DNA from: Rhipicephalus microplus
Lineage: Eukaryota > Arthropoda > Arachnida > Ixodida > Ixodidae
Length of the DNA: 64,000 nucleotides
Reading direction: 5' to 3'
NCBI RefSeq assembly: GCF_043290135.1
Contig: NC_134710.1
Coordinates: forward strand, 315,826,116-315,890,115
Shown here: piece by piece, positions 10,557-22,839 of the stretch
How the letters are laid out: every line of letters starts with the position of its first letter
How positions within the stretch are numbered: the stretch's first letter is position 1
Translations under genes and position numbers: made by a program
Notes under the pieces: model-generated
Databases searched by the model: none
Seen by the model: only the letters and a program-made list of their open reading frames with translations
What the model was told of the DNA's origin: nothing

Positions 10557-12010
10557 AATATGCATGTGATTGGCGAAGACACTGCACAAACACATCTTCA
10601 GTAACGCACCGTAGGCATCTATTGCGCGTGATGGAGATAAGACTCGGCCTAATAAATTACTACATCGCAGTGCATCTGCTCGTTCCATAGTTACCACCGC
10701 TTTTCAGACTCCTACCATCAAGACTGGTGCCATCAGGGACATTATAGCGGACTTTATTTCTTACAACAGCGGAGGTCTTTAAGTAGGCCTTATTCTGTCC
10801 AATGCAAAAAAGAAAAGGCTCCACGCGTTGCATAGCAACCGGTTACACAGTTTTGTGCCTGATTCGCTATTCCATACACTGCTCCGCAACCAGCCCACGC
10901 ACCTGATCACTACGCGCAACGCTCGGTCACACCTAATGGGAAGTCACAGCCAGCTGCGCGTGGCGGCGGCGCCATACGCAGACATGGTGAGACAAAAGGT
11001 TCGCATTGCCGATGAGAGAAGCCGCTTGCCGGAAATCGTGTTGCCTTCCAAAGCAAGACTGCTGGGCCAGACTCGTTCAAAGTAGTCGACGATGTACGAC
11101 CCAAATGTTGAGAGCAGACTGCTTTGATTCTATTGGAACTTGAAATGTTACTTTCTATACCTTCGCGTCACTTGCACCATTTCGTGTAACTTTTAACCAC
11201 TTCATGTGGCTCGGCCGAGCTCGTAACCGATCAGCAGAGCCTTTCGCACCTAGTGCAAGCTACGTCCGGCTTTTTTTTTGTTATAGCAGTGCAAAGATTT
11301 TTACCTGATTGGCAGGATTTAAGTGGCTGAAAAATTTCTGTAATTTGAAAGTTGTAGGTTCATAGCCAAGCGACGGAAAAAAATGATTTTCTGTCCACTT
11401 TTATTATTTTCAATTTAGGTCAAGATCATTAAACTACAGTACAGAAAATGAAAGAAAAAAAAGACATTCTCCACACGGCTTTCTATGACTTAATTATTCG
11501 TTGATTTCACCAGTTGTAATCCACCCAGAAACGAGCCTCGAAATGATTATACTTCTTTCGAGCTTTTGTATAACAAGAATGCCAACGATTGGCTACACTC
11601 GCGTAAAAACTAATGAACCACAACCAGCAGGTACATGTTTTACTTTGAATCGACCCCTTGAACGCCTCATGTGAGCACTTTGTTCTTTGTGCATCATTTT
11701 CAAAGGTACGCACGCTTTTGTTCCCCATTAAATGCTTGTCACACTCAGCATTCTCACTTACGCACTCTATGATTCTGCCACGCAATATTGCATCTGTTCA
11801 TGCGACTTCCTTCCTGACATAACGAGTGTATAGGATGATTTGAAGAGAAGCTTCAAACGCTGCTGTGTCTCTGTGGTAGAATACTTCACTGACATGAAGA
11901 ATACCTGGGTATGATTCGTGCGCAAATTGCATGTTTTTTGTTTTTTTGTCACGGTGTGCTCTGTGCCAAGGTCACTGGCTTTTCGATCTGGAGCTTCAAC
12001 ATGGACAACT
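10557..12010. other. Intron 1, no recognised feature
   Basis: Only short frames on either strand and no family motif seen. A frame at 10828-11085 is GC-richer but shows neither splice context nor domain motifs. Confidence 0.45.
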
Positions 12011-12016
12011 AAAGAT

Positions 12017-12113
12017 TTTTTTATTATGACGGCAATTATATGGACATTCTCTGCTGGTTTTTGCCGTTGGCGTCGGCGTCATGTGCCGATATGTATACGT
12101 ATCTATATGTATG
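12017..12113 (-). repeat. SINE-C 3' body fragment
   Basis: The minus-strand body of the same repeat as at 7428-7503 and 22535-22735: on the plus strand, GCAATTATATGGACATTCTC then GCCGTTGGCGTCGGCGTCAT, leading into TATGTATACGTATCTATATG. No tRNA-like head is seen next to it. Confidence 0.6.
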
Positions 12114-13305
12114 AAAACTCAAAAAAGAAAAAAAAATGCCCCCACCTCCCCAAAGAGAATTGTGAAGAAATACGAAGGCATTGCGTAGCGTTCATAACGG
12201 CGTTTCGCACGTAATAACCCCGCGTTAGAAGAATGATGTTTTTTTTTTCTTACACTGTTCGCCGTTCGCCGCATGCGGCGTTTTTCTGTCGCGAGAAACC
12301 TGGTGTGCATTCCCAGCTCTAGTAGCTAGCGTGCGCCGTTAAAAATACTATGAAGTGAACAGAACAAACAGCATTCTCGGCGTTGGCGCTTCAGAGCGGC
12401 GTCTCGAGCACACATTTCCCGATGTCCTTCAGAGTCGCCCATTCAGAGAACGCTTGAGAGTTTGGCATGAGCGGGCGAGAGAGGGGAAAGCAGGGAGGAG
12501 AGAGAGTAAACGGTGAGAGGAGGAGCGGAAAAACACTGCACCTACCCTCTCCTACACTTTCTCGCATTATATGCTCCGGTTGCTTGGGGTGCGGATAAGC
12601 ACGCCCGCAGCTGTCGCAATGGGGGAGGGAGTGAGAGCGGAGAAATAACACCTGCCGGCACGAGGACACCGCCGCGGACAACGTCGGATGCTAAACATAG
12701 CCCCACTAATAAATGCATTCGCATTTAAAAGCTGCCTACGCTCGGCATAATTCATGTTCGCCAGGGCGATGCAGCAGTCCAGGCACAAGAACAGGCCCGG
12801 GTGGCAAAGCACCAGAAGGAACTGCGCACCAAGGATCCGACAGTCTGCTTAGCCGAATGCGAGTGACAACGCCTAGCCGAGTAAGTGGCGTTGCGGGCAG
12901 AGCTGCGTCAACGTGGCAATGGCGTGAACGCGTTCCCCAGTGCCAGCACTCACGGTCAGCGAGAGTTTATCGAGCGGCGCTTCGGCTTCGGCTGCGATGT
13001 GTAAAACTACCTGTGGCCGCACATTTTAGCTTCGCTGGTTAACCATCTACACGAAGTTCCTTGGTGGTCATTTTTGGAAATTTATTTTCGTTTCCGGCCC
13101 ATTCACGAGCGTAGCTGTGCACTCTTTCCTGCTTCACCTTTATGTTTTTCTCCTTCTCTCTCAATCTCGGTGCATGTATGTATGGTAAGCTGAGTGAGAG
13201 ACATCGCCCTGCTCTCTTGCATCTGTATCGCAGGTATGTATAGTTTAGTAGTGTTGGTTGTTAACTCGCCAATTTTTCGCAATCTATTGTAAATGCAAAT
13301 TAGTG
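12114..13305. other. Intron 1, GC-richer non-coding block, probably an old repeat
   Basis: At 12360-12730 the sequence becomes purine-rich with GAGAG runs and ends in CACTAATAAATGCATTCGCA. The composition differs from its flanks and looks like an interspersed repeat, but I see no second copy in this window. No coding motif. Confidence 0.3.
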
Positions 13306-13311
13306 CCTTAC

Positions 13312-13414
13312 CATTGACTGTAGCCACAGATGCTGTAGGTACTGGTGCCATCAATACTGCTGCTGCAGCAACTGTTCTTTCGACCTGAACATTTGGGGTT
13401 GTCACGCTGGCCAT
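13312..13414 (-). CDS. M13-like gene, putative exon 1: start codon and cytosolic tail
   Basis: An ATG at 13414 opens 34 codons beginning MASVTTPNVQVERTVAAAA, rich in Ala, Val, Thr and Pro. It ends in phase 1 at a strong donor, AATG|GTAAGG (intron begins at 13311). Exon 2 starts with two bases that complete this codon (G + CG = Ala), so joining the two gives one uninterrupted frame. A short low-complexity cytosolic tail before the membrane span is usual for M13 proteins. The support is the phase match and donor quality; there is no domain in the exon itself, so another first exon remains possible. Confidence 0.58.
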
Positions 13415-13990
13415 AGTAATCTTCGTCTCGCACCTTGTTTCTAGCGATGCTTACCCACTACAGGTAAGGCCAGTGGTGTGCGAGCAGGCATATTTACAAT
13501 AATAGCTTTTTATGGCAAAATATATTGATCTAGTCAACTCAAATACTGTTGTGTTCAGACATTGCTGAGTATGGTTACTATAGTTGTAAAACAGCCGATA
13601 GTAGTGGAAACTACTCGCCGCAGTCGCACAGTAGCTTACTGTGCTCTAAATTTCCCACTTCGCATTATTTGAACAATCTTGTTGATGAAGCCAATTAGGG
13701 CTAAGTTGACATGTATAATAATTATTCATTCTGCGTGGTACTTCTAATCTATTTATCAGTCAACGATAATAACTTTTGTAACTTTTGCCTTCTAACGCAA
13801 TTATACCGGCAATTTTGATAACTAGTCATTGAGAACTGGACATATCGCATCAATGGACGCGGCCAGGTTTATATCTATATATAACTTTGAATCATGTGAC
13901 GGTGGATGAAAAACACTGTTTTAGAACTTTGTAGCATGCCCAGCAAGTCGGTTGCGCGCGAGCGCTTGTCTTTCGTTTGGGGGAGGGGTG
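13415..13990. other. Upstream region of the M13-like gene
   Basis: This stretch lies 5' of the proposed start codon on the minus strand. A promoter or 5' UTR should be here, but I cannot support a TATA box or initiator. The rest is AT-rich without recognised repeats. Confidence 0.35.
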
Positions 13991-13995
13991 GGGTG

Positions 13996-14395
13996 ACCAT
14001 AGAGTTTCCTAAAGTCAACTAGAGGGGACTCTGACGCTGCGATTGTTCAGCTACCATGAGAATTAGTACTTGGGGGCTGTGAATCGCACTTTGTGGCTTC
14101 GTTTGTTGCCGTAATCCGGGTTAGTTTTGAAGGAAAGAACGAACCCTTTTGAACTTCGTTAGCCGACTTAAATGGTAAGCCTAAAAGAATAAAGTGGTGA
14201 AGTGCAAGCGCTGAACATTTGCAGATTTGTGTTTCATGAGGAAACAGCTCCAAGCCATGCACACGAACACACACGGAGCCAGAAGTTGAAGAATAGACAA
14301 ATCGGTATAGTTCCCATCATTCCCATACTCGCTGAAGCGCCGTGCGTAGCGGCTCCCATAGACACTAGCACCAGAGTTCCCTCTAGTGTATATTT
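13996..14395. mobile_element. Possible DNA element with imperfect inverted ends
   Basis: The left part contains ACTAGAGGGGACTCTGACGC and the reverse complement of the right part contains ACTAGAGGGAACTCTGGTGC, matching in about 17 of 20 bases and lying about 350 bases apart. The interior is non-coding. The precise ends and target duplication were not resolved. Confidence 0.42.
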
Positions 14396-14399
14396 AAAA

Positions 14400-15030
14400 A
14401 ACTTTATTGGGATAAGATCATAAGAAATACGGTAATGAAATGGCGTCAAAGGATAATGCAGTCACTTGAAAATGTGTTGAACGGCGAGAGAATATGCACG
14501 AAGATTCTGGTAAGAACAGTGACTCAAAAAAAACTTATGACTTCTTGGATAGCCGTTTAGAAGTAGCACTGCTGGACGTAGTTTTCGAGAAAGAGAGAGA
14601 GAAAAAAAACTGTATTGCTGCCGCATAAACACGCCATTTATTCACGAAAAACAAAAACAACCACATGTGCAGTGTGCTTCAGACAAAGACGGTGTATCTC
14701 ATCGTTCAGGAGAAGGGAGGACCCAGTCGGAATAATTTAACAGTGGAATCCAACGTGAACACAAATAAACAAAAGAAAAGTGTATATCTACACCTTCAAA
14801 ATCAATTATTTACAACAACTGTATCCGATGCAGCGATGCCGGCCGTCATCGTCCTCTTCGAAGGCCACCTCCCGCTTTTGTTCCGAAGGCTTGTGTCTCT
14901 ATGCACTATTATTATTTTTTGATAATTTCTTGTTTCTTATTCTCTAAATGTGAGACAGCGTGACATTGATTGTTCTGCACGTCTATAACGATGCCCTTTT
15001 TACCTCTAATACCAACATCTCCGCGTATCT
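14400..15030. other. Intergenic, no recognised feature
   Basis: AT-rich, with only short unrelated frames and a small GAGA run near 14590. Confidence 0.45.
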
Positions 15031-15180
15031 GGCGTAGTCTAGTGGCTGAGATACCTGACTTTCACCCAGCAGACTTGGGTTCGATTCCCGGCGTCGGAAG
15101 AACGTGTTCTCATATTGAAACACTTCACACTCTGTACTATGAATGCAGTGATTTAAGTTCAAATCTCGGTGAGACCTGTT
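15031..15180 (+). mobile_element. tRNA-headed SINE fragment of another family
   Basis: The segment has a box A-like TGGCGTAGTCTAGTGGCTGA and a box B GGGTTCGATTCCCGG with tRNA-like spacing, but lacks the Ruka body. About 60 bases on, a second box B-like motif (AAGTTCAAATCTCGG) is followed by a T-rich Pol III-type stop at 15179. This could be a dimeric or tRNA-tRNA head. It does not fold as an intact tRNA gene. Confidence 0.5.
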
Positions 15181-15189
15181 TTTTCTTTT

Positions 15190-16630
15190 TTCTTTGAGTG
15201 AGGTAATATAGTGAGAAATGTTTTACTGCTTGTTTTTCTTTCAATTTACCAGGAATTCACGAACACCCCCCCTCCCTTTTTTTCTCTCTGTGTGTGTTGT
15301 TCGATTTTACGGGTAGAGCTCATTGCATACGTGAAGTTAGCACACCCAAGCAAGATTCTCACTGGCAACGCTACCAGGAGAGTATTTGAAAGAAGCTGGA
15401 AGGGTAAAATAAAGAAACAGATCGGAGAGGATACTCATTGTGCTTGGTGCTCCGGTAACACTGGACGCGCCCGCTATTCTTTGCTGGGTGCTGTAGCAAA
15501 ATCGTGAGCTGGCGTCTAAATGAGGAGAGAGAGGCTGTGCCGCAAGCCTCGGCATAGCTTTTTCAGTAAGAAAATGCGTTCGTTTCTTTCGCCATTCAGC
15601 GCCGAACAGTCTGCGGACTTCACTATGCTGCCGCGAATCCGCGAGAATACAATATCCGAGATATACGCGTTTACAAACTCATACGAACGGCAGATGGAAG
15701 TGGCTCACCGCTTGGCGAAGCTAAACTGTTCTTTATAAGCGTGGACTTTCGATATGTCGCTATAAAAAAGTGTTCGTTGGAGAGAAGATGTGACTCAAAT
15801 TTCTAAGATCACCTTGCACTGCTATACATCTCCATTCTACTTACCATTGCAATTTTGTATACGCGTCATAAAACACCCATCAGATATTGGCACAACGTTG
15901 TTTTTGTGGGACTTGTGCTATGGTGTGTGGCTTTTCTTGACTGATTTGTTCGGCGAACTGCAGCTGCATCTACACCTTTCATGATGGCGTGTGTCATAGT
16001 TTTTGAGCAATAAACAAGGCACGGAAATGCGCGTAAGCTGTGCGTCGTAATCCAAACCAAAACACTAATCGTGCTTTTCAACTGTGTATACACAAAATAG
16101 TGGCCTAAGCAATATTCCTATACTCCACACGGGTTGTTTGTAATGCGTTATGGTCGTAACCTATCACGTGACTTTAGTATTGTCACTCTGGTTTCCTGAA
16201 CGGTGTACATATGCGTTCATTTACATGTGTTTTTAACATCCCAAGGTGGAGTTGCATTACCGAGCTCTATTGCGAAAAGGCTGCGAGGGTCCCCGATCGG
16301 CGAAAAGAGCAGTGCGATGATCTACCGAACAAACGGCTCCATCTACTGTATGGTTCCCTAACACTTAGCTCCGTCTTCGCAGTGCAGACTTATCGAGTAA
16401 CGTGAAAGAAAAATCTAAGGGCATGGGATGAGGGTGTGGAGAGGAAAGGGAGATACGGCATGTGTGCGATGTATACTTACGCAGAAGCTGCCTTGCGAAG
16501 CCTCGCATGAAATTCCTTTTGGGATCTTTGCACCGATCGAGTCTCGTGTTACAGCATTGATTTCCCACGTATATGCACAGCAGCATCTGTGGCACTGTTT
16601 ATGCACGTTTATATATGTCAATTATTTATT
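15190..16630. other. Intergenic, no recognised feature
   Basis: Mixed composition, with short frames on both strands and no family motif or splice-supported exon. Confidence 0.4.
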
Positions 16631-16637
16631 TTGTCAC

Positions 16638-16876
16638 CCTGTCGTAGTGGTCTAGTGGCTAACGTACTCAGCTGCTGACCCGCAAGTCACAGGATTGAAT
16701 CCCGGCAGCAGCGGCTGCATTTTTGATGAAGGTGAAAATGCTGTAGGCCCGTGTGCTCAGCTTTGGGTGCATGTTAAAGAACCCCAGGTGGTCGAAATTT
16801 CGGGCGCCCTCCACTACGGCGTCTCTCATAATCATATGGTGGTTTTGGGACGTTAAACTCTACGTATTGATGAATT
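16638..16876 (+). mobile_element. Ruka SINE, near full length
   Basis: Head with GTGGTCTAGTGGCTAACG and a mutated box B (GGATTGAATCCC), complete body (AAAGAACCCCAGGTGGTCG, CTCTCATAATCATATGGTGG) and a decayed tail. No convincing target duplication. It stands just upstream of the 17-22 kb LINE. Confidence 0.9.
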
Positions 16877-17089
16877 TCTTTCGTAGATCTGCGACACCGA
16901 CAGGTTAATGTTGATCAGTCATGCTCTCTTACGCGTCTATGACGTTATCGTCGATTGTGAAATGTATGTATTGTAATATTATGTAATAATGCTAAAAGTA
17001 AATGTGTGAGTTTAGCGTCTCGAAACAACCATGTGATTATGGGACACTCTGCGGTGGAGGAGTAGAAACGATGACGAAGCGCTGATAGG

Positions 17090-20000
17090 CAGTCTTGCAC
17101 CATGCATCAGAGTTGGCCACGTTCACCACCAGGTCCGCCCATACATACCGGAGCCCCTGCAATGCTACAGATGTTTCAAGATAGGACACGCAAAAGGAGT
17201 CTGCACCAGCAATGTTGTGTGCCCGCGGTGTGCTGAACCTCATTAGAAAGACACCTGCCACGCAACTGTGTTCAAATGCTCCAACTGCCACGGCGCTCAT
17301 AAAGCGTCAGCGATCGCCCTCGAGTTCGGAATGAACTCGCGGTGCTCAAACGCATGTTGCGCGACAATTCAACGCACAGAGAAGCTGCTGCTACCGCCAG
17401 GTGACGTCGGCATCACCACAGAAGATCATCACGAAACGTGACACCTGCCGATAGCGACACGCCATCTTCCGCAAAAACAACTGACCACCGATCATCAACT
17501 CTGCGAAAACGGATACATCGAAAACAAAAGCAGGGTCAAAACTCCCACATCATGAAGAGTAATGATTGATATGTGGGGTTTAACGTCCCAAAACCACCAC
17601 ATGATTATGAGAGACGCCGTAGTGGAGGGCTCCGGAAATTTCGACCACCTGGGGTTCTTTAACATGCATCTAAATCTGAGCACACGGGCTTACAACATTT
17701 CCGCCTCCATCGAAAATGCAGCCACCACAGCCGGGATTCGATCCCGCATCCTGCGGGTCAGCAGCCAAGTACCTTAGCCACTAGAGCACCGTGACGGCGC
17801 CGCCTCATGAAGAGTAGCCTTCACTTCTACGAACACAGCCTGATTCAGAGGTGTATAGAATCCTGCCAACCTCGATGCCCTCATGAACCACTGATGCGAA
17901 GACAACTCAGGATCTCCAGGGCGTTAACATGTTGCAGACCCTTATGAGTACAATGCACATGCTCCTAAGCAACGTTAACACCCTGTCAGCGCATAGCGCA
18001 CTGCAGCTGCTGCACACTTTGAGTTCGGTGCTTGCATATCTAGTGTAAAACTATGGACCGCGACATGCTATCCTTTCGAGAGGAGGTAAAGAACGCATAT
18101 GTCCTTCAATGGAATGCCAGTGTGCTTAGGGCGCATATGTACGACTTCCGGCAATGTGTATTCACAAACCAGATTTCTGTAACTGTGATTTGTGAACCGA
18201 ACCTGTCAGGTCACGTCAGACTGTCTGGATATGAGTCCTTTATGCCTTCTACCCACGGAAAGCGCAGCAAGGTTGTTGTGTTTATATGGCGTGACTTGAC
18301 TTATGTTCATCACCCTGTACCACCTGACAAAGAAAGCCAGTACATTTGCCAAACAGTGAGAAAGAAGAAGACTACATTAACAATCATCGGAGCCTACTTA
18401 CCTCAATCAAGTCGTCTAGACTGCGAGTGTTTGCGTGGAATTTCGAATTCAACTAATCCGCCATAGGGTGATAACTGGCGCCTTCAATGCCCAAGACTAC
18501 TTGTTGGAAAGCTCCAGGGTCCAGTTAGTGTCTTTCGCTTCTGAGGTTGAACTTAGCCTCGTGAATGACGGCTGCCCTACTTATTTGCGTGGATCGGCCT
18601 ATAGCAGTGTCCTAGACCTCGATTTCGTCCCACGCTCGTTCGCCAAAAGAGTGCTCTGGTTTTAGGATTGGGAAACAAGGAGTAGTGACCATATCCTGAC
18701 ATACCCAAAGATTGACGGCCTTCCAAATCTCAAGTCCTCCAGAGCCGTCCAGTGCACCGATTGGGAAAAATACAAGTTAATCATAGAAGACTGTATTGGC
18801 GGCTCACCCTTCAACCTAGGGGTTGCAATAAAGGGTGTCCTACAGTCCACTACGCGTTCGCTTTCGGATTGCTCATCAAGCATAAACTTCGAGCGATTCG
18901 TCGTCGTGCAGAACGACTTTATATACGCAGTAGGTCCTTTGATGATTTGAGAGTAGCCAGATGCACACAAAGGAAAATACAGCGTCACATGGACAGGCTG
19001 GATAAGTGACGACGGGTATCTTTTTGCAAGTCCTTGGATCTAATAAAGCCTCTGGCACTAATATGAAGAAATGTCTGGGGTCTTCGTACAACCATAGGTC
19101 AGCGTTACCCACTTAAATTTCGGGCACTATACTTACGCTGCGAAAAGATTGACGTCGCAAAATCTTTCTGTCGAAGGATTTTCTGCGAGGTAAATTCAAC
19201 TGGGACGAGGACAACCGACTGTTCTGTACCCTCACGTGATCCCCGAATAAAGAGTATGTTTTTAATGGAAGAGCCAAAGGCTGCGCTTGCTTTGTGGATA
19301 CGTTCTTCAGCTCCATGACCTGATAGCATTACCGCGCTTTGTCTCACCTAAAAGATCAAGCTCGGAAGGCACTCTTCCTGCAATACAACAACTCCTGGCA
19401 AACTGGCATGGTTCCGCAGGAATGGAAGTCGTCACCTGATTCCACTTCTCAAAGCCGGCAAGTCCCCTTTTGTCATTTCCTCTTACCACCACATCGCCCT
19501 CGCGAGCTGTGTGGGAAAATTTTTGAAGTGAATGATTTTAACACGTCTGTAATGGTACTTAGAAATCTACAAAATATATTTAGATGCCATGACCGGGCTC
19601 AGACGGGGCCGCGCTCATCAATTGACAATGTAGTTGACTTGGTGACATATGTAGATCATCAGAAGGCATGTAAACGATTATTTGCTTTTCTGTTTGTTGA
19701 CGTTAAAGGGGCTTACGACAACGTCACCTACGAAGCCATCCTCAGCGCATTAGAAAGAGTAGGACTCGGTGGCAAGGTCTATACGTGGGTTGACGGCTAT
19801 ACAGAAAATGTCATTTCACGTGCTGGCAAAGAATGGTCTGACACCCGAGTATTACAGTAGCTGAGGAGTGCCGCAAGATGGTGTGCAAAGCCCCGCGTTG
19901 TTCAACCTAACACTCATTGGACTAGTTGGTAAGCAGCCAAGCAGCCTACAACTTTTTATTTATACTGATGACATCTGTGTGTGGACATCAGGTGTGACTC

Positions 20001-21860
20001 GATTTCAACTTCGCGCTCAACTTCAGAAGGCAGCATCAGTGACATCGCACTACCTTTGCAAACAAGGGCTTGAGATCGCCAGTGGAAAGTGTGCAGTCAT
20101 GGCGTTCACTAGAAAGCTAATGTCCGCTTACGGCATATCAATCAACGGGCGATTGGTGTCATGCAGCCGGAGTAACAGGTTTTTAAAAATTATAGTCGAC
20201 CAAAAGCTGTCGTGGGCCCCACAAGTAAACTACGTGAAAAAGCGGCCGACAGCCATTTGTCACTTGTCCAGGTTCCTTACCAGAAAAAACTTGGGGAGTG
20301 TCTGTCGAGTTCATGTTAAAGCTGTACACGGTAATATTTACTGGATTCCTGCGGTGCAGCGTACCTGTAATATTTAACTCGAACAAAACTAATCGGCACC
20401 TACTCCAAAACATTCAAGCCCAGGATCTTAGGATATGCCTTTGTTTACCCAGCTGTGCATAGACGGCTGAAACTATTGCCATTGGACAGTAGTACCCGAT
20501 CATGACACACATCACCATTGAAACGATGCGTATGTATTTCAGGCAACATGCTAGGAACCCTTCCCACCACTTGGTGAGCCTCGCTACTGAGAGACCCCAC
20601 ACGAAATTTAGTGCAATCAACTGTGCGTATCATACATCGTTTGCGTCAGGTTTTACGCCTGCGCAGAAATTGGTGTATCCTCTGTGGTGCCGGACCCTTC
20701 CACAAGTACGTATTACAATTTCAGAAATACAGAAGAAATCCAATTTGGCTTCGTCAGCTTTCAAACGATTGAGCCTGCACCTCTTGCACGAAATATACAA
20801 TGACGATTTGCTCACATACACCGATGGTTCAACCACAGCGTCTAGCTCGGGCGGTGCGGTGCTGATACGAGCTAGAGGACTTACCCTGTGAGTCAAGCTG
20901 TCACACGTCACTACGTTTACGGCGGCAGAACTTGCGGCTTCGCGGGGTGCCCAAGAGTGCACCACATCCCAGAGGTCGAGAAAATGGGCTGTTTCCTACT
21001 CGAAATCGCCTTACAGAGCATGCAGTCAGCCTTTAGACGAGGTTGACAGGAACACTTGACGTACAAAGTTGTCAAGCTTTCTGACCACATCACAGAAACA
21101 GACCACGAAGCTACCTGGTCATTGTGGGATCAGTGGCACTAATTCCGCAGACAACACGGCTCACACATGCCACCAAGAAGAGCACACCCTTACGATTCCT
21201 TTTCCAAAAACAGATGTTTCAAGGCAACTTCGTCACCTGGCACGTAGTATGTGTCTGCTGGAGTGGAACACCCCAAGAATAACACATAGGAGACTCCACC
21301 AAATGAACCCTCCACTGAAATTTCGACATCCATCCGGACTTCGTCGACGTGAAGTTTTGCTTCTTTGTCGGCTTTGGTGGGAGGTTGCCCTCACAAAAGC
21401 ATGTACAACCTTCATTGGATTGACCGACAGTGTGGAATGCGACGTCTGCGGCCCCGAAGAAGACAACGACCATCTGCTGTGCCATTGCCCTTGATTTGCC
21501 TCTGAGAGACTAAATCTTTCTGACGCATTGCGACAATTGAACGATGGGCCACTCTGCAGATGCTGCTAGAGCACCGACCTCGTCCTTCGTCAGCTCAAAA
21601 GGCAGTCAAGGCCGTCTTCCACTTTTTTAAGACTACAGGCTTATGTGAATGCCTTCAACTTTTGTGTAGTGCCACCGCTGCATATGCGTCAGCCCATATA
21701 CTGACATTTTTTTTTCTCTTTTTCTTCTCTTTCCTCTCTGTATCGTCTTTATACTCCCCTTTCCCATTCCCGCAGCGTAGGGTAGCAAACCAGGCATGTG
21801 GCTGGTTAACATCCCTGCCTTCTTTCTTTTTGTGCTTGTCTTTCCTTCCTTCCCTCCATC
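17090..21860 (+). mobile_element. I-clade-type LINE, near full length but degenerate
   Basis: ORF1 near 17150-17400 encodes a nucleic-acid-binding protein with clustered zinc knuckles (CYRCFKIGHAKGVC, CPRCAEPH, CSNCHGAHKA). ORF2 starts at ATG 18053. Its endonuclease has VICEPNLSGHVRLSGYE and a mutated GAFNAQD in place of GDFNA. The reverse transcriptase contains FLFVDVKGAYDNVTYEA and the active-site YTDD (LFIYTDDICVW, about 19959-19985). RNase H has LLTYTDGSTTASSSGGAV near 20810. A C-terminal CDVCG...DHLLCHC motif ends near 21490. A T/C-rich 3' UTR runs to about 21860. RNase H after the RT is the mark of I-clade and related LINEs. Multiple stops and frameshifts make it dead. A Ruka copy sits between the ORFs. 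Confidence 0.85.
17561..17804 (-). mobile_element. Ruka SINE inside the I-clade LINE, 12-bp target duplication
   Basis: A full-length minus-strand copy, from the tail (TGATTGATATGTGGGG) to the head complement (GGGATTCGATCCC...CACTAGAGCACC). TCATGAAGAGTA at 17550-17561 recurs at 17805-17816. The insertion lies between ORF1 and ORF2 of the LINE and so postdates it. Confidence 0.93.
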
Positions 21861-21862
21861 CG

Positions 21863-21978
21863 CAGTGGAGGACTTCGGAAGTTTCCACCATCTTGGGTTC
21901 TTTACCACGCACCTATATCGAAGCACACGGGCCTCAAGCATATTTGCGTCCATCAAAACTGTGGCCGCCGCGGCTTAT
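21863..21978 (-). mobile_element. Ruka SINE fragment, diverged
   Basis: A partial minus-strand body (GTGGAGGACTTCGGAAGTTT, TTGGGTTCTTTACC, AGCACACGGGCCT) attached directly to the T/C-rich 3' end of the LINE. The head is lost after CCGCCGCGGC. Confidence 0.72.
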
Positions 21979-21989
21979 ATTGTAATATT

Positions 21990-22435
21990 GATCTGCAAGT
22001 CCTCTTTTGTTGCAGGCGAGCAACTGAATCGCTTGGCAAAATAAGAACTTAGGTTGACGAGTGCTTTCTTGTGCGCGGAATTTCCGAACAAAAGCCAATC
22101 TTGTTGATGAAGGAAGTTAACGTAATTACTTTCTTTTAATTAACTCTGGTTACGGATTCATAGGATTAGCATCAGTGCTACCTTGCGAAACATGTTATCT
22201 TGAGCTAGTTGATATATAGTCTTAGTAGCAAACAGCGTGAATTAACAAAGACGTGAAAAGCAAACAGAAATTGCGCTGTTAGCGTTACTTTGTTACCGGC
22301 TTTATCAGGGACATTTCTGACTGAACAGCGCACGAACCATTGGAAAGTCATTAGAGAACGAACGCCAGATACGTAAGCTTGCACGTAATTGCGCTACCAA
22401 CAGCTGAGCACGTTGTTCCATGCATAGCTGTTCGT
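21990..22435. other. Intergenic, no recognised feature
   Basis: AT-rich sequence with no coding or repeat motif recognised. Confidence 0.45.
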
Positions 22436-22437
22436 GC

Positions 22438-22500
22438 ATAGCATTCCGTGTCTCTCATCATCAAATGGTGGTTTTGAGACGTTAAACCCCAACGAATGAA
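22438..22500 (+). mobile_element. Ruka SINE 3' end fragment
   Basis: Only the last about 60 bases of the family remain: GTCTCTCATCATCAAATGGT, then GGTTTTGAGACGTTAAACCCC and an ATGAATG tail. The 5' end is lost. Confidence 0.75.
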
Positions 22501-22534
22501 TTCGCTTTATTTAGAGTGAGAGAAACAAGAAATT

Positions 22535-22735
22535 TTATTTCGATAGCAATTATGTGGACAATATCGGCTGGGTTTTGCCGCTGGCGTCGGCGTCATTCAC
22601 CGTATATGTATATATTAAGACGCAATGAAGAAAAATAAATCAGGAAACGGCTCCGGCGCTCGGAATCGAACCCCCGACCGCTGACTTGTGAGTGCGAGGC
22701 ATAGCAACTTAACCGCGAAGGAGCACCTTGTTCAC
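22535..22735 (-). mobile_element. SINE-C, most complete copy in the window (minus)
   Basis: In the minus direction a tRNA-like head occupies 22735-22650 (GCTCCTTCGCGGTTAAGTTG, then a box B GGGGGTTCGATTCCG). A short AT-rich link with TATATACATATAC follows, then the body GACGCCGACGCCAGCGGCAA and an end near TTGCTATCG. Head and body together explain the headless fragments at 7428 and 12017. The family name is provisional. Confidence 0.65.
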
Positions 22736-22839
22736 TGTTCAAACGGCAAGCTATTTATATCTACCACTTATCGCTGCCAATAGGCATCTTGGAGGGAACC
22801 ATCGTGTTTTTAGCATTAACAGGGAGATGGCACAATGAG

